DNA of 64,000 nt from Rhodoferax sp. BLA1 (GCF_013416775.1 NZ_SZVI01000013.1:372001-436000); one strand, 5' to 3'. Positions 36,866 through 45,953 are shown, numbered from the stretch's first letter. Made by a program: numbers and translations. Notes: generated from the sequence alone by a model not told the origin.

Positions 36866-36877
36866 AGGAAGCACATC

Positions 36878-38014
36878 ATGTTTGACTATCCAACCCTGAA
36901 AATCATTTGGTGGCTGCTGGTGGGTGTGCTGCTGGTCGGCTTTGCCATCATGGACGGCCACGACATGGGCGTGGGCACCCTGCTGCCTTTTGTTGGCCGC
37001 GACGATGTGGAACGCCGCGTCATCATCAACACTGTGGGGCCGCACTGGGACGGCAACCAGGTCTGGTTCATCACTGGCGGTGGGGCCATTTTTGCCGCCT
37101 GGCCGCTGGTGTATGCCACGGCGTTCAGCGGCTTTTACTGGGCCATGTTGTTGGTGCTGTGGGCGCTGTTTTTCCGTCCGGTGGGTTTTGACTACCGCAG
37201 CAAAATAGCCAACACCACTTGGCGCAGTGTCTGGGACTGGGGCCTGTTTGTCGGTGGCGCGGTGCCGCCGCTGATCTTTGGCGTTGCCTTTGGCAACCTG
37301 CTGCAAGGTGTGCCGTTCCAGTTTGACGCCTACCTGGTTTCCACCTACACCGGCTCGTTCTGGCAATTGCTCAACCCGTTTGCCCTGCTGACCGGCGTGG
37401 TCAGCACCGCGATGATCACCATGCAAGGCGGCAGCTACCTGGCGCACCGCACGGAGGGCATCATTCAGGCACGCACCATCCGGGCCACCATGGGTGCGGC
37501 CCTGGTGATGATCATGGCTTTCGTCGCCGCAGGCTTCTGGCTGCAGTCGATTGACGGCTACCGCATCACCTCGGTGGTCAATGCATCGGCCATGCCCGAC
37601 CCCTTGTCCAAGACCGTGGTGCGCGAAGCGGGTGCCTGGATGGCCAACTACAGCCAACAGCCACTGATGTGGCTGCTGCCCGCAATCGGGGTGCTGGGCG
37701 CGGCGCTGACTGCGGTGTTGGTTGCTTTGCGTCACACCCTGATCGCCTTTATCAGCTCGTCGCTGGCCATCGTTGGTGTCATTGGTACCGCAGGCGCATC
37801 CATGTTCCCGTTTGTGATGCCATCAAGCACCAGCCTGGCCTCCAGCCTGACGGTATGGGACAGCGTATCGAGTCACTTGACGTTGGGCGTGATGTTCTGG
37901 GCCACGATGATTTTTATGCCGATGATCATCGTCTACACATCATGGGCCTACAGCGTGATGCGCGGCAAAGTGACCGCCGCTTACATCCGGGAGAACGATC
38001 ACGCAGCCTACTAA
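36878..38014 (+). CDS. cydB: Cytochrome bd ubiquinol oxidase subunit II
   Basis: This 378-residue subunit pairs with CydA. Typical features are the start MFDYPTLKIIWWLLVGVLL, FAIMDGHDMGVGTLLPF, GPHWDGNQVWFITGGGAIFAAWP, and the C-terminal YTSWAYSVMRGKVT. It lies 12 bp after cydA and is followed by cydX and a ybgE-type gene. Confidence 0.97.
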   Translation: MFDYPTLKIIWWLLVGVLLVGFAIMDGHDMGVGTLLPFVGRDDVERRVIINTVGPHWDGNQVWFITGGGAIFAAWPLVYATAFSGFYWAMLLVLWALFFRPVGFDYRSKIANTTWRSVWDWGLFVGGAVPPLIFGVAFGNLLQGVPFQFDAYLVSTYTGSFWQLLNPFALLTGVVSTAMITMQGGSYLAHRTEGIIQARTIRATMGAALVMIMAFVAAGFWLQSIDGYRITSVVNASAMPDPLSKTVVREAGAWMANYSQQPLMWLLPAIGVLGAALTAVLVALRHTLIAFISSSLAIVGVIGTAGASMFPFVMPSSTSLASSLTVWDSVSSHLTLGVMFWATMIFMPMIIVYTSWAYSVMRGKVTAAYIRENDHAAY

Positions 38015-38089
38015 AGACATGCGCGACGGCGTGTAAATGGCTTGTATCTATAGGTTTAACGCGGTTTCCAAACTGCAACGAGGATTGAT

Positions 38090-38206
38090 ATGTGGTACTT
38101 CACTTGGGTTTTGGGCATCGGTTTTGCGGTTCTTCTGGCCATCTTGAACGCTTTGTGGGGCGAGAACCAACAGGCACGCGAAGACGCCCGCGCTGCCAAA
38201 GAATGA
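38090..38206 (+). CDS. cydX: Cytochrome bd oxidase small subunit CydX
   Basis: This 38-residue protein begins MWYFTWVLGIGFAVLLAIL and ends in a charged tail (GENQQAREDARAAKE), which is the CydX signature: one transmembrane helix with an early Trp/Tyr motif and a conserved Glu after the helix. CydX stabilises the hemes of CydAB. It is preceded by GAGG and its TGA overlaps the next ATG. It is short enough to be missed by routine gene calling. Confidence 0.93.
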   Translation: MWYFTWVLGIGFAVLLAILNALWGENQQAREDARAAKE

Positions 38207-38496
38207 TGCCGACCGTGGACAAAACATCGCCAGCGATCAGGGCTCCCAAAATGCGGCCGCTGAGTTTGGCAGTGGCGCTGGTCATCATGATCGGCGGCAG
38301 CATCTACCCGTTTGTGTTTGCCACGGCAGACGGCCAGGCCGACCACGGTTTGGCGATGTTGGTTTTTTGGGCCATGAGCGCCGGGCTGGTCAACGGTGTA
38401 GGTTTTGTGCCGCGCTGGCCGTTGTGGCGCTGGTTGTTCTCAGGCTGGGCCTGCCTGGCCGCCCTGACTCTGGCCGCTTGGTTACGCCTGGGATAA
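38203..38496 (+). CDS. ybgE: cyd operon YbgE-family membrane protein
   Basis: This 97-residue protein has three hydrophobic segments (LSLAVALVIMIGGSIYPFVF, GLAMLVFWAMSAGLVNGVGF, WLFSGWACLAALTLAAWL). This pattern matches YbgE-type proteins at the end of cyd operons. The ATGATG start overlaps the cydX stop, so it is translationally coupled. Its role in bd oxidase assembly or function is not established. Confidence 0.82.
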   Translation: MMPTVDKTSPAIRAPKMRPLSLAVALVIMIGGSIYPFVFATADGQADHGLAMLVFWAMSAGLVNGVGFVPRWPLWRWLFSGWACLAALTLAAWLRLG

Positions 38497-38520
38497 ACCA
38501 CCCCCCATAACAAAAACGCG

Positions 38521-39162
38521 TCAGGCGGCTTTGGCACGGGAGCGCCAGGCCCCCACCAGCACAAACAGGCCCGGCACCAGAATCATCGCCCAGATGATTT
38601 TGTCCAGATGCAACTTGACCCAGGGGATGTTGCCAAAGAAATAACCCACGGTGACGATGCCACCCACCCACAAGGTGCCACCCAGCACGTCAAAAAAAGT
38701 GAAACGGCTGCGTGTCATCTGCGCCACCCCGGCGACAAACGGTGCAAAGGTGCGCAAAAACGGCATAAAACGCGCCGCCACAATGGTGATGCCGCCGTAT
38801 TTTTCATAAAACGCGTGGGCTTGGTTGAAGGCTTTTTTGTTGAACCAGCGCGAGTCTTCCCAAGCAAACACTTTCGGCCCGAAGTAGCGGCCAATCGCAT
38901 AGTTGGACTGGTTGCCCAGAATTGCCGCCGCCAGCAGCAGCGCCACCGTCAGCGGGTAACTCATCAGGCCCACACCACACATGGCGCCCACCACAAACAG
39001 CAACGAATCACCCGGCAAAAACGGCATGACCACCACACCGGTCTCGACAAAAATGATCAGAAACAGCAGCGCGTAGACCCAGGCGCCATAGGTTTGCACA
39101 AACACCTCCAGGTGTTTGTCCACGTGCAAGATGAAATCAACCAGGGTCAAGAGAATGTCCAT
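38521..39162 (-). CDS. DedA family membrane protein
   Basis: This 213-residue protein has four or five hydrophobic segments and DedA signatures: FIETGVVVMPFLPGDSLLF (here FVETGVVV), NYAIGRYFGPKVF, KYGGITIVAARFMPFLRTFAPF. DedA proteins belong to the VTT superfamily and affect lipid carrier recycling and membrane homeostasis. It is convergent with the cyd operon, ending 24 bp from the ybgE stop. Confidence 0.93.
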   Translation of the reverse strand: MDILLTLVDFILHVDKHLEVFVQTYGAWVYALLFLIIFVETGVVVMPFLPGDSLLFVVGAMCGVGLMSYPLTVALLLAAAILGNQSNYAIGRYFGPKVFAWEDSRWFNKKAFNQAHAFYEKYGGITIVAARFMPFLRTFAPFVAGVAQMTRSRFTFFDVLGGTLWVGGIVTVGYFFGNIPWVKLHLDKIIWAMILVPGLFVLVGAWRSRAKAA

Positions 39163-39262
39163 GGGAGCGCATTATCTCTGCCTGCCATGACAGGCCAGCG
39201 CGTCTAGGGGTTCTGGCTAACCCGGCCGGGCTTGAATCACTTTATAGTCCCTGCGCAGCAAC

Positions 39263-39276
39263 ATGATGTAGATCAA
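39263..39276 (+). promoter_or_regulatory. FNR/Anr-type box upstream of the C4-dicarboxylate transporter
   Basis: ATGATGTAGATCAA matches TTGAT-N4-ATCAA at 9 of 10 positions. Its centre lies about 76 bp before the ATG at 39346, a distance that fits activation at a promoter with a short leader. Confidence 0.62.
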
Positions 39277-39345
39277 TTGTTGGCTTGTTCCGACGACAGA
39301 TCTGCACGGGTTGAACAGCACCACGCCAACCAACTGAAGGACGCC

Positions 39346-40686
39346 ATGGACATCCTGCTACAACTTGCCGTCATCCTGGTCTGCCTGTTTTATGGGGCCC
39401 GCAAAGGCGGCGTGGCGCTTGGGCTGCTGGGCGGTATTGGCATCGTCATCATGACCTTTGTCTTCGGGTTGACCCCGGGCAAACCACCGGTGGACGTGAT
39501 GCTGACCATCATCGCGGTGGTGGCGGCATCGGCCACGCTGCAGGCCTCGGGCGGGCTCGAGGTGATGCTGATGGGGGCTGAAAAATTGCTGCGGCGCAAC
39601 CCCAGATATGTGTCGATCCTGGCGCCCTTCACCACCGCCACACTGACCATTCTGTGCGGCACCGGCCACGTGGTCTACACCATGTTGCCGATCATCTACG
39701 ACATTGCGATCAAGAACGGCATTCGCCCCGAGCGGCCCATGGCGGCATCATCGATTGCCAGCCAGATGGGCATTCTGGCCAGCCCGGTGTCGGTGGCCGT
39801 GGTATCGCTGGTGACGTTTTTGGCCAAAGCACCGATTGACGGCCACATCATCGACTTCATCCAGGTGTTGTCAATCACCATTCCGGCGACGCTGGTGGGG
39901 GTGCTGATGATTGGTATTTTCAGCTGGTTCCGCGGCAAGGATCTGGAGGACGACCCGGTGTTTCAAGCCCGTATTGCCGACCCGGTGCAGCGTCAGATCG
40001 TCTATGGGGAAAGCGCCACACTGATGGGCAAGATCTTGTCGCGTGACCAGTGGATCGCCATGTGGATCTTCATCGGCTCGATTGCTGTGGTGGCGTTGAT
40101 GGGTGCTTTCCCGGTGCTGCGCCCGCTGGTGAACGGCAAACCGTTGTCGATGGTGCTGAGCATCCAGATGTTCATGCTGCTGGCCGGTGCCCTGATCATT
40201 GTGCTGACCAAAACCGACCCGACCACCATTGGCAAGACCGAGGTGTTTCGGGCCGGCATGATCGCTGTAGTGGCGGTGTTTGGCATCGCCTGGATGGCCG
40301 ACACCGTGTTTGACGCGCATCTGGAAGAGCTCAAGGTGGCGCTGACCGAGCTGGTCAGAACCCAGCCCTGGACTTACGCGGTGGCGCTGCTGCTGGTGTC
40401 CAAACTGGTCAATTCGCAGGCGGCGGCCATCAGCGCCATGGTGCCGGTGGGGCTGGCCATTGGTGTGCCACCGGGCTACATCGTGGCCTTTGCGGCAGCT
40501 TCCTACGGCTATTACATCCTGCCCACCTACCCGAGCGACCTGGCCGCCATCCAGTTTGACCGCTCTGGCACCACCCACATCGGCAAGTATGTGATCAACC
40601 ACAGCTTCATCCTGCCGGGCCTGATTGGTGTGAGCACCTCCTGCCTGGTGGGTTATCTGCTGGCCAGTCTGACCGGGCTGATTTGA
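39346..40686 (+). CDS. Anaerobic C4-dicarboxylate transporter (DcuA/DcuB family)
   Basis: This 446-residue inner-membrane protein has about ten to twelve hydrophobic segments and Dcu features: [63 protein letters not shown], then a closing [28 protein letters not shown]. Dcu proteins exchange fumarate, malate or aspartate for succinate, mostly under low oxygen. The ATG at 39346 is chosen over a frame start at 39232. A 9/10 FNR box upstream agrees with anaerobic expression. Confidence 0.92.
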   Translation: MDILLQLAVILVCLFYGARKGGVALGLLGGIGIVIMTFVFGLTPGKPPVDVMLTIIAVVAASATLQASGGLEVMLMGAEKLLRRNPRYVSILAPFTTATLTILCGTGHVVYTMLPIIYDIAIKNGIRPERPMAASSIASQMGILASPVSVAVVSLVTFLAKAPIDGHIIDFIQVLSITIPATLVGVLMIGIFSWFRGKDLEDDPVFQARIADPVQRQIVYGESATLMGKILSRDQWIAMWIFIGSIAVVALMGAFPVLRPLVNGKPLSMVLSIQMFMLLAGALIIVLTKTDPTTIGKTEVFRAGMIAVVAVFGIAWMADTVFDAHLEELKVALTELVRTQPWTYAVALLLVSKLVNSQAAAISAMVPVGLAIGVPPGYIVAFAAASYGYYILPTYPSDLAAIQFDRSGTTHIGKYVINHSFILPGLIGVSTSCLVGYLLASLTGLI

Positions 40687-40892
40687 ACCGCCCACGGTGA
40701 TGGCGGGCTCACCCCATGGTGGCCACACGGCGCCAGACTTGGCAGTCCGGCACAGCCGGTGGGTGACACATACCTGCGCGAGCGGGCGATAGAAAGCAGC
40801 TAGACTGAGCGGCCCTTCGGCCCCACCAGGCAGTTTGCCATCTTGATCTGGCCACTGCTTGATCCCCTTCGCTTTTTCTGCCTGAGCCCTCT

Positions 40893-42890
40893 GTGAACGA
40901 CACCTCTGCACCCGCACCCCGCCGCCCGATCCGTGAACTGCCCGACGAACTCATCAGCCAGATTGCCGCTGGCGAGGTAGTGGAACGCCCCGCCTCGGTG
41001 GTGCGTGAGCTGGTGGACAACGCGCTGGACGCCGGTGCCAGCCAGATCACGGTGCGGCTGCTGGCCGGTGGGGTGCGCTTGATCAGCGTGGAAGACGACG
41101 GCAGCGGCATCCTGCCCGAGGAGCTGCCGATTGCCCTCAAACGCCACGCCACCAGCAAAATCGGCAGCCTGGCCGACCTGGAGTCGGTGGGCACCATGGG
41201 CTTTCGGGGCGAGGCCCTGGCTGCCATCAATTCAATAGCAGACTGCGCAATCTTATCAAGGGCTAGCGGCCAAAATCACGCCTATCTGCTGGAAGGCCAG
41301 ACCGGTGAACTCAAACCGGTGGCGCGTGCAGTGGGCACCACGGTCGAGGTCAAAGAGCTATTCTTTTCAACGCCTGCCCGGCGCAAATTCCTCAAAACCG
41401 ATGCCACCGAGCTGGCGCATTGTGTGGAGGCGGTGCGCCGCCACGCGCTGGCCCGCCCCGATGTTGGTTTTGCCATCTGGCACGAGGGCAAACTGGTCGA
41501 GCAATGGCGCCGCTGTGGTGCGCCCGACAGCTTGCCCGCGCTGGAGCAGCGCCTGGCCGATGTGCTGGGCAGCGACTTTGTGGAGCAGTCGGTGTGGGTC
41601 GACTACGCCAGCAGCGCCCAAGCCGACTACGCGCCACGCATCAAGGTCTGGGGCCGCGCCGGTGTGCCCGATGCCGCACGCTCCAGAGCCGACCAGCAGT
41701 TTTGCTACGTCAATGGCCGTTTTGTGCGCGACAAGGTGGTGACCCACGCCGCCCGCAGCGCCTACGAAGACGTGTTGCACGGCCACCGCCAGCCGGTGTA
41801 TGCGCTCTACATCACGATGGACCCGACCCGCGTCGACGTGAACGTGCACCCGACCAAGATCGAGGTGCGATTCCGCGACAGCCGCGACGTGCACCAGGCG
41901 GTGCGCCGGGCGGTGGACAACGCCCTGGCGGCGCCACGTGCCGGGCAGGCCGGAGGCAGTGAAGCTACACCAGCAGCGTGGTTGCAGCCAGCAGCTCAGC
42001 CGCCCATCGACTCTGCACCTGCCCCAGGTACTTATGTGTCAAATCAGCCTCTAGCCCTTATGCCACAAGGGCAGAGAGCTATGCATTTTGAGTCACCCGT
42101 GGGTCACCGTGTGAGCGACCTGGGCGCGCTGTGGGGCCGCCCGGCAGACCCGTCGCCGCTTAGCAGCAATGCCGCCCCGGCCGACAGCACATGGCCAAGA
42201 CCCGCCAGCGCCGACCCCATCTCCACGCAGCCCGCCGCAACACTTACGCCCGACACCACGGAACACAGCGCCACGGAAGGCCCGATCTGGCCGCTGGGCC
42301 GCGCGCTGGCACAGTTGCAAGGGGTCTACATCCTGGCCGAAAACACCCAGGGCCTGGTGCTGGTGGACATGCATGCCGCACATGAACGCATCGTCTACGA
42401 ACGGCTCAAAAACCAGTTCGCCAGCCAAACCCCGGACAACAGCACGCCCCGGCTGGCCAGCCAGCCGCTGCTGATCCCCTCCACCTTTGCCGCCACCCCC
42501 ACGGAGGTCGCCACCGCCGAGTTACATGCCAGCACGCTGGACACCCTGGGCCTGGAGATTACCTCGTTCTCAGCCAAAACCCTGGCGGTGCGCGCGGTGC
42601 CGACCACGCTGGCGCAGGGTGACGCGGTGGAGCTGACGCGCAGTGTGCTGGCCGAACTGAGCCAGCATGACGCCAGCGGCGTCATCCAACGCGCCCACAA
42701 CGAGCTGCTGGCCACCATGGCCTGCCACGGCGCGGTGCGCGCCAACCGACGCCTCACCCTCGAAGAAATGAACGGACTGCTGCGCCAGATGGAAGCCACC
42801 GAGCGCAGCGACCAGTGCAACCACGGCCGCCCCACCTGGCGCCAGATCAGTATGCGCGAACTCGACGCGCTGTTCTTGCGCGGACGCTGA
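40893..42890 (+). CDS. mutL: DNA mismatch repair protein MutL
   Basis: MutL couples MutS mismatch recognition to strand incision. The 665 residues (GTG start at 40893) show the GHKL ATPase motifs LVDNALDAGASQI, VEDDGSGI and TMGFRGEALAAI, and the DQFCYVNGRFVRD-like QQFCYVNGRFVRD segment. A variable linker of about 130 residues follows. The C-terminal domain has the endonuclease motif in the form DMHAAHERIVYE and the metal-site elements ACHGAVRAN and QCNHGRPTW. A good hairpin repeat lies in the linker (SNQPLALMPQGQRAMHF) and a partial match lies in the ATPase domain near NSIADCAILSRASG. Confidence 0.95.
   Translation: MNDTSAPAPRRPIRELPDELISQIAAGEVVERPASVVRELVDNALDAGASQITVRLLAGGVRLISVEDDGSGILPEELPIALKRHATSKIGSLADLESVGTMGFRGEALAAINSIADCAILSRASGQNHAYLLEGQTGELKPVARAVGTTVEVKELFFSTPARRKFLKTDATELAHCVEAVRRHALARPDVGFAIWHEGKLVEQWRRCGAPDSLPALEQRLADVLGSDFVEQSVWVDYASSAQADYAPRIKVWGRAGVPDAARSRADQQFCYVNGRFVRDKVVTHAARSAYEDVLHGHRQPVYALYITMDPTRVDVNVHPTKIEVRFRDSRDVHQAVRRAVDNALAAPRAGQAGGSEATPAAWLQPAAQPPIDSAPAPGTYVSNQPLALMPQGQRAMHFESPVGHRVSDLGALWGRPADPSPLSSNAAPADSTWPRPASADPISTQPAATLTPDTTEHSATEGPIWPLGRALAQLQGVYILAENTQGLVLVDMHAAHERIVYERLKNQFASQTPDNSTPRLASQPLLIPSTFAATPTEVATAELHASTLDTLGLEITSFSAKTLAVRAVPTTLAQGDAVELTRSVLAELSQHDASGVIQRAHNELLATMACHGAVRANRRLTLEEMNGLLRQMEATERSDQCNHGRPTWRQISMRELDALFLRGR
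41231..41276 (+). repeat. Partial hairpin-repeat match in the mutL ATPase region
   Basis: AATAGC, then ATCAAGGGCTAGCGGCCAAAAT. Only the right half matches the element well and there is no good stem. It may be a decayed copy or chance. Confidence 0.4.
42041..42091 (-). repeat. Hairpin repeat copy 8, inside the mutL linker
   Basis: In reverse orientation: CTCTAGCCCTTA with right arm AAGGGC (stem 42054-42059 with 42067-42072), then AGAGAGCTATGCATTTTG. It is in frame and in the disordered interdomain linker. Confidence 0.85.
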
Positions 42891-43241
42891 GCCAGCCGCA
42901 GATGGCTTGGCGAGCAAAGACGGGCACTCCAAGACATCCGGGCGGCAGAAGAAGCGGTTGAAGCTGGGAAAAACGCCGGGGTTGTGCGCACTCTGTGCTA
43001 CCCCAAAGAGCGGCAGCCCTCAAGACCTCCAAAAATGGGTTGCCAACCACGTCCCAAAGCTAGGTGTTTTCACCTAGTTCACGCAGAATTCAAGGGTTTC
43101 CCCTAATAAGCAAACGATTGCGCAATCGTTTGCGGTCGTAGAATTTGCTTCGAAGATGTCAAAACTGCATGTATCTCTCCATGTGTCGTCTTCACCCGGT
43201 CGGTGACCGATTGCCAGTTACAACTTATAGGAGCACCTCTC
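42891..43241. promoter_or_regulatory. 351-bp regulatory gap between mutL and the ribose operon
   Basis: The first 165 bp hold nothing recognisable. From 43060 there is an inverted repeat CTAGGTG-TTTT-CACCTAG (43060-43077), an imperfect AAGGGTTTCCCCT (43092-43104), and the perfect operator palindrome. A possible -35 TTGCGC (43118-43123) inside the palindrome and -10 TAGAAT (43139-43144) are 15 bases apart. A ribosome-binding site ATAGGAG precedes the ATG at 43242. Confidence 0.6.
43110..43133. promoter_or_regulatory. Perfect 24-bp palindrome, likely LacI-family (RbsR-like) operator
   Basis: GCAAACGATTGC followed by its exact reverse complement. The central CG-rich dyad and the A/T-flanked CGATTGCGCAATCG core are typical of LacI-family operators. 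The LacI-type regulator at 46947 in the same operon is the likely ligand. It overlaps the presumed -35 region. Confidence 0.75.
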
Positions 43242-44195
43242 ATGAAATTTACCCGTCGCGCAGTACAAACAAGCATTGCTATTGGTTTGTTGGGTGGACT
43301 GTTTGCCACACCCGTCTTGGCACAAGACAAGCCCAAAGTGGCGCTGGTCATGAAGTCATTGGCCAACGAGTTCTTCCGCACCATGGAAGACGGAGCCAAG
43401 GCCCACAACAAGGACAACGCTGGCAAGTACACCCTGGTCTCCAACGGCATCAAGAACGAGACCGACACCGCCGCCCAGATTCGCATGGTGGAGCAGATGG
43501 TTGCCCAAAAGGCCAATGCCATTGTGATTGCCCCGGCCGACTCCAAAGCCCTGGTGCCAGTGCTCAAAACCGCCATCGACCAAGGCATTCTGGTCGTCAA
43601 CATTGACAACAAGCTCGATGCCGATGCGCAAAAAGAAAAAGGCATCCAGATCCCGTTTGCTGGCCCAGACAACCGCGCGGGCGCCAAGCTGGTGGGTGAT
43701 TACCTGGCCAAGACCCTCAAGTCCGGTGACAAGGTTGGCATCATTGAAGGGGTCTCCACCACCTTCAACGCCCAGCAGCGCACCCTGGGTTTTCAGGACG
43801 CGATGAAGGCTGCCGGCGTGACGGTGGTCGGGGTGCAGTCGGGCAACTGGGAAATTGACAAGGGCAACGTGGTGGCCTCCGGCATGCTGCGTGAACACCC
43901 TGATCTGAAGGCCCTGCTGGCTGGCAATGACAACATGGCTCTCGGTGCGGTGGCTGCCGTCAAGGCCGCTGGCAAAACCGGCCAGGTGATGGTGGTGGGT
44001 TACGACAACATCAATGCCGTCAAACCCATGCTCAAGGATGGCCGCATGCTGGCCACTGCCGATCAGTACGGTGCCAAACAGGCGGTGTTTGGTATCGAAA
44101 TCGCTTTGAAAGCGCTGGCCGAGAAGAAAAAACAATCGGAAATGCCTGCCGCCATCCAGACCGATGTGGTGTTGGTGACCAAAGACAGCAAGTGA
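43242..44195 (+). CDS. rbsB: Ribose-type ABC transporter substrate-binding protein
   Basis: This 317-residue periplasmic protein has a signal peptide (FTRRAVQTSIAIGLLGGLFA, cleavage after VLAQ-type VLA) and a peripla_BP_4 fold: LANEFFRTMEDGAKAH, IVIAPADSKALVPVL, VVNIDNKLDADA, STTFNAQQRTLGFQDAM, GNDNMALGAVAAV, VVGYDNINAV. It heads the ribose operon directly behind the operator and ATAGGAG. A hairpin follows its stop, a usual way to raise binding-protein mRNA over the downstream genes. Confidence 0.88.
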   Translation: MKFTRRAVQTSIAIGLLGGLFATPVLAQDKPKVALVMKSLANEFFRTMEDGAKAHNKDNAGKYTLVSNGIKNETDTAAQIRMVEQMVAQKANAIVIAPADSKALVPVLKTAIDQGILVVNIDNKLDADAQKEKGIQIPFAGPDNRAGAKLVGDYLAKTLKSGDKVGIIEGVSTTFNAQQRTLGFQDAMKAAGVTVVGVQSGNWEIDKGNVVASGMLREHPDLKALLAGNDNMALGAVAAVKAAGKTGQVMVVGYDNINAVKPMLKDGRMLATADQYGAKQAVFGIEIALKALAEKKKQSEMPAAIQTDVVLVTKDSK

Positions 44196-44232
44196 TCCTG
44201 GTCAAGCTGTGACCTGTGGCACAGGCCAAGCC

Positions 44233-44254
44233 GCCCGTGGGCAAAACCACGGGC
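44233..44254 (+). terminator. Intra-operon hairpin between rbsB and rbsA
   Basis: A perfect 8-bp stem GCCCGTGG/CCACGGGC with a 6-base loop GCAAAA lies 37 bp after rbsB. It has no U-tract. It is more likely to be a 3'-end stabiliser or partial terminator than a full stop. Confidence 0.55.
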
Positions 44255-44342
44255 AGCGCTCTGGCCTGTCCACGGAGCACCACAGCCAGCGCCACGCTGC
44301 ACAACAACCTCTCGCAACTTTGACATCAACACAGGCCAAGCC

Positions 44343-45914
44343 ATGCCGCCTTCCAACGCCACCCCTGAACCCGTTCTGACGATCCAGGACGTGGGCAAAA
44401 CCTACGTCACCCCGGTCTTGCAAGGGGTGAGTCTGAATTTGTTTCCTGGCGAGGTGTTGGCCCTGACCGGTGAAAACGGTGCTGGCAAAAGCACCCTGGC
44501 CAAGATCATTTGTGGACTCGAACCGGCCAGCCAAGGCACGATGCAATTGGCGGGTCAGGTGTATGCACCCAACTCCCGACGCCATGCCGAGAGTCTGGGT
44601 GTGCGCATGGTGATGCAGGAGCTCAGCCTGATCACGACCCTGACGGTGGCCGAAAACCTGCTGCTGGTGGACATCCCCAACCGGGGCCGGTGGCAGGCCA
44701 ACTGGATTGAGCGCGATCGCCTCAATGCTCTGGCGACACAACAACTGGCCAAAGTCGGCATGCAGGCGATTGACCCCAACACCCTGGTGTCAGAACTGGG
44801 CATTGGCCAACAACAGATGGTGGAAATCGCCCGCAACCTGCAGGACGACACCCGTGTGTTGATTCTGGACGAACCCACGGCCATGCTCACACCGAGTGAG
44901 ACCCACCACCTGTTTGAACAGATCGCGCGGCTCCAGTCCCAGGGTGTGGCCATCATTTATGTGTCGCATCGGCTCGAAGAGTTGAAAGCCATTGCCGATA
45001 CCCTGGTGGTCTTGCGCGACGGCAAACTCGTCCAGGTCTGCCCGATCAACAGCGTCACCGAGGATGACATCGTTCAGCTGATGGTGGGACACGCCGTCTC
45101 ACAAGATCTGGACCGGCCACGTCGGCCACGCGGCAACTTGCTGCTCCGTGCCGAACACATCGGCCGGGGACGTTTGGTGAAGGACATCAGCCTCGATCTG
45201 TATGCCGGCGAGGTCTTGGGGCTGGCGGGTCTGGTGGGCAGCGGGCGCACTGAAGTTGTGCGTTTGTTGTTCGGCGCCGACCAGAACGAACATGGCGACA
45301 TCACGGTGTATGAGAACGCACCCGGACAACCGGTGCGGGCCAAGGTCAAAAAGTGGGCAGCCCCGCTGGCGGCGATTGCCGCTGGTATTGGCCTGATCAC
45401 CGAGGACCGCAAATCGCAGGGTTTGCTGCTGGGCCAACCCATTCGGGTCAACACCACTTTGAGTGACGTGGGGTCGGTGTCCAAAGCAGGCTGGCTGCAA
45501 CGCGCCCTCGAAGTCAACATCGTCAAAGCCTTGATTGAGCGGCTGTCGGTACGCTGCAACTCCATGGAACAAGCTGTGGGCACCCTGAGTGGTGGCAACC
45601 AGCAAAAGGTGATTGTGTCGCGCTGGCTGCACCGCAACTGCGATGTGCTGCTGCTCGACGAACCCACACGGGGTGTGGACGTGGGGGCACGGGCGGACAT
45701 TTATGCCGAGCTGGAGCAGATGGCCCAGTCCGGCAAGGCCTTGCTCATGGTCTCGAGTGATCTGCGTGAACTGATGCAGATGGCCGACCGCATTGGTGTC
45801 ATGAGCAACGGCAAGCTGATCAAGATTTTTGAGCGGGGGCAGTGGACGGAGAAATCCCTGCTGGCCGCCGCTTTCAACGATACCCATCAACCCGTGGCGC
45901 CGGTGGCGGCCTGA
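44343..45914 (+). CDS. rbsA: Ribose-type ABC transporter ATP-binding protein (two fused domains)
   Basis: This 523-residue ATPase has two domains. The first has Walker A GENGAGKSTLAKII, signature LGIGQQQMVEIARN, Walker B VLILDEPTAML. The second has the degenerate Walker A GLVGSGRTEVVRLLFG, the linker TEDRKSQGLLLGQPI, signature LSGGNQQKVIVSRWL and Walker B LLLDEPTRGVDVGA. This asymmetry is normal for the RbsA/CUT2 family. It energises sugar import with the permease that follows. Confidence 0.93.
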   Translation: MPPSNATPEPVLTIQDVGKTYVTPVLQGVSLNLFPGEVLALTGENGAGKSTLAKIICGLEPASQGTMQLAGQVYAPNSRRHAESLGVRMVMQELSLITTLTVAENLLLVDIPNRGRWQANWIERDRLNALATQQLAKVGMQAIDPNTLVSELGIGQQQMVEIARNLQDDTRVLILDEPTAMLTPSETHHLFEQIARLQSQGVAIIYVSHRLEELKAIADTLVVLRDGKLVQVCPINSVTEDDIVQLMVGHAVSQDLDRPRRPRGNLLLRAEHIGRGRLVKDISLDLYAGEVLGLAGLVGSGRTEVVRLLFGADQNEHGDITVYENAPGQPVRAKVKKWAAPLAAIAAGIGLITEDRKSQGLLLGQPIRVNTTLSDVGSVSKAGWLQRALEVNIVKALIERLSVRCNSMEQAVGTLSGGNQQKVIVSRWLHRNCDVLLLDEPTRGVDVGARADIYAELEQMAQSGKALLMVSSDLRELMQMADRIGVMSNGKLIKIFERGQWTEKSLLAAAFNDTHQPVAPVAA

Positions 45915-45953
45915 ACCCAACGCCGCTTTGTGCCACTTTCACGACCCTCTGTT

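Noticed and set aside
41231..41276. A full repeat copy in the MutL ATPase domain
   Set aside because: Only the right half matches and no stem forms; the domain length seems normal. It is not counted among the copies.
43060..43077. An intrinsic terminator for mutL
   Set aside because: It is 170 bp past the stop and not followed by a T-tract; a regulatory site of the ribose operon is more likely.
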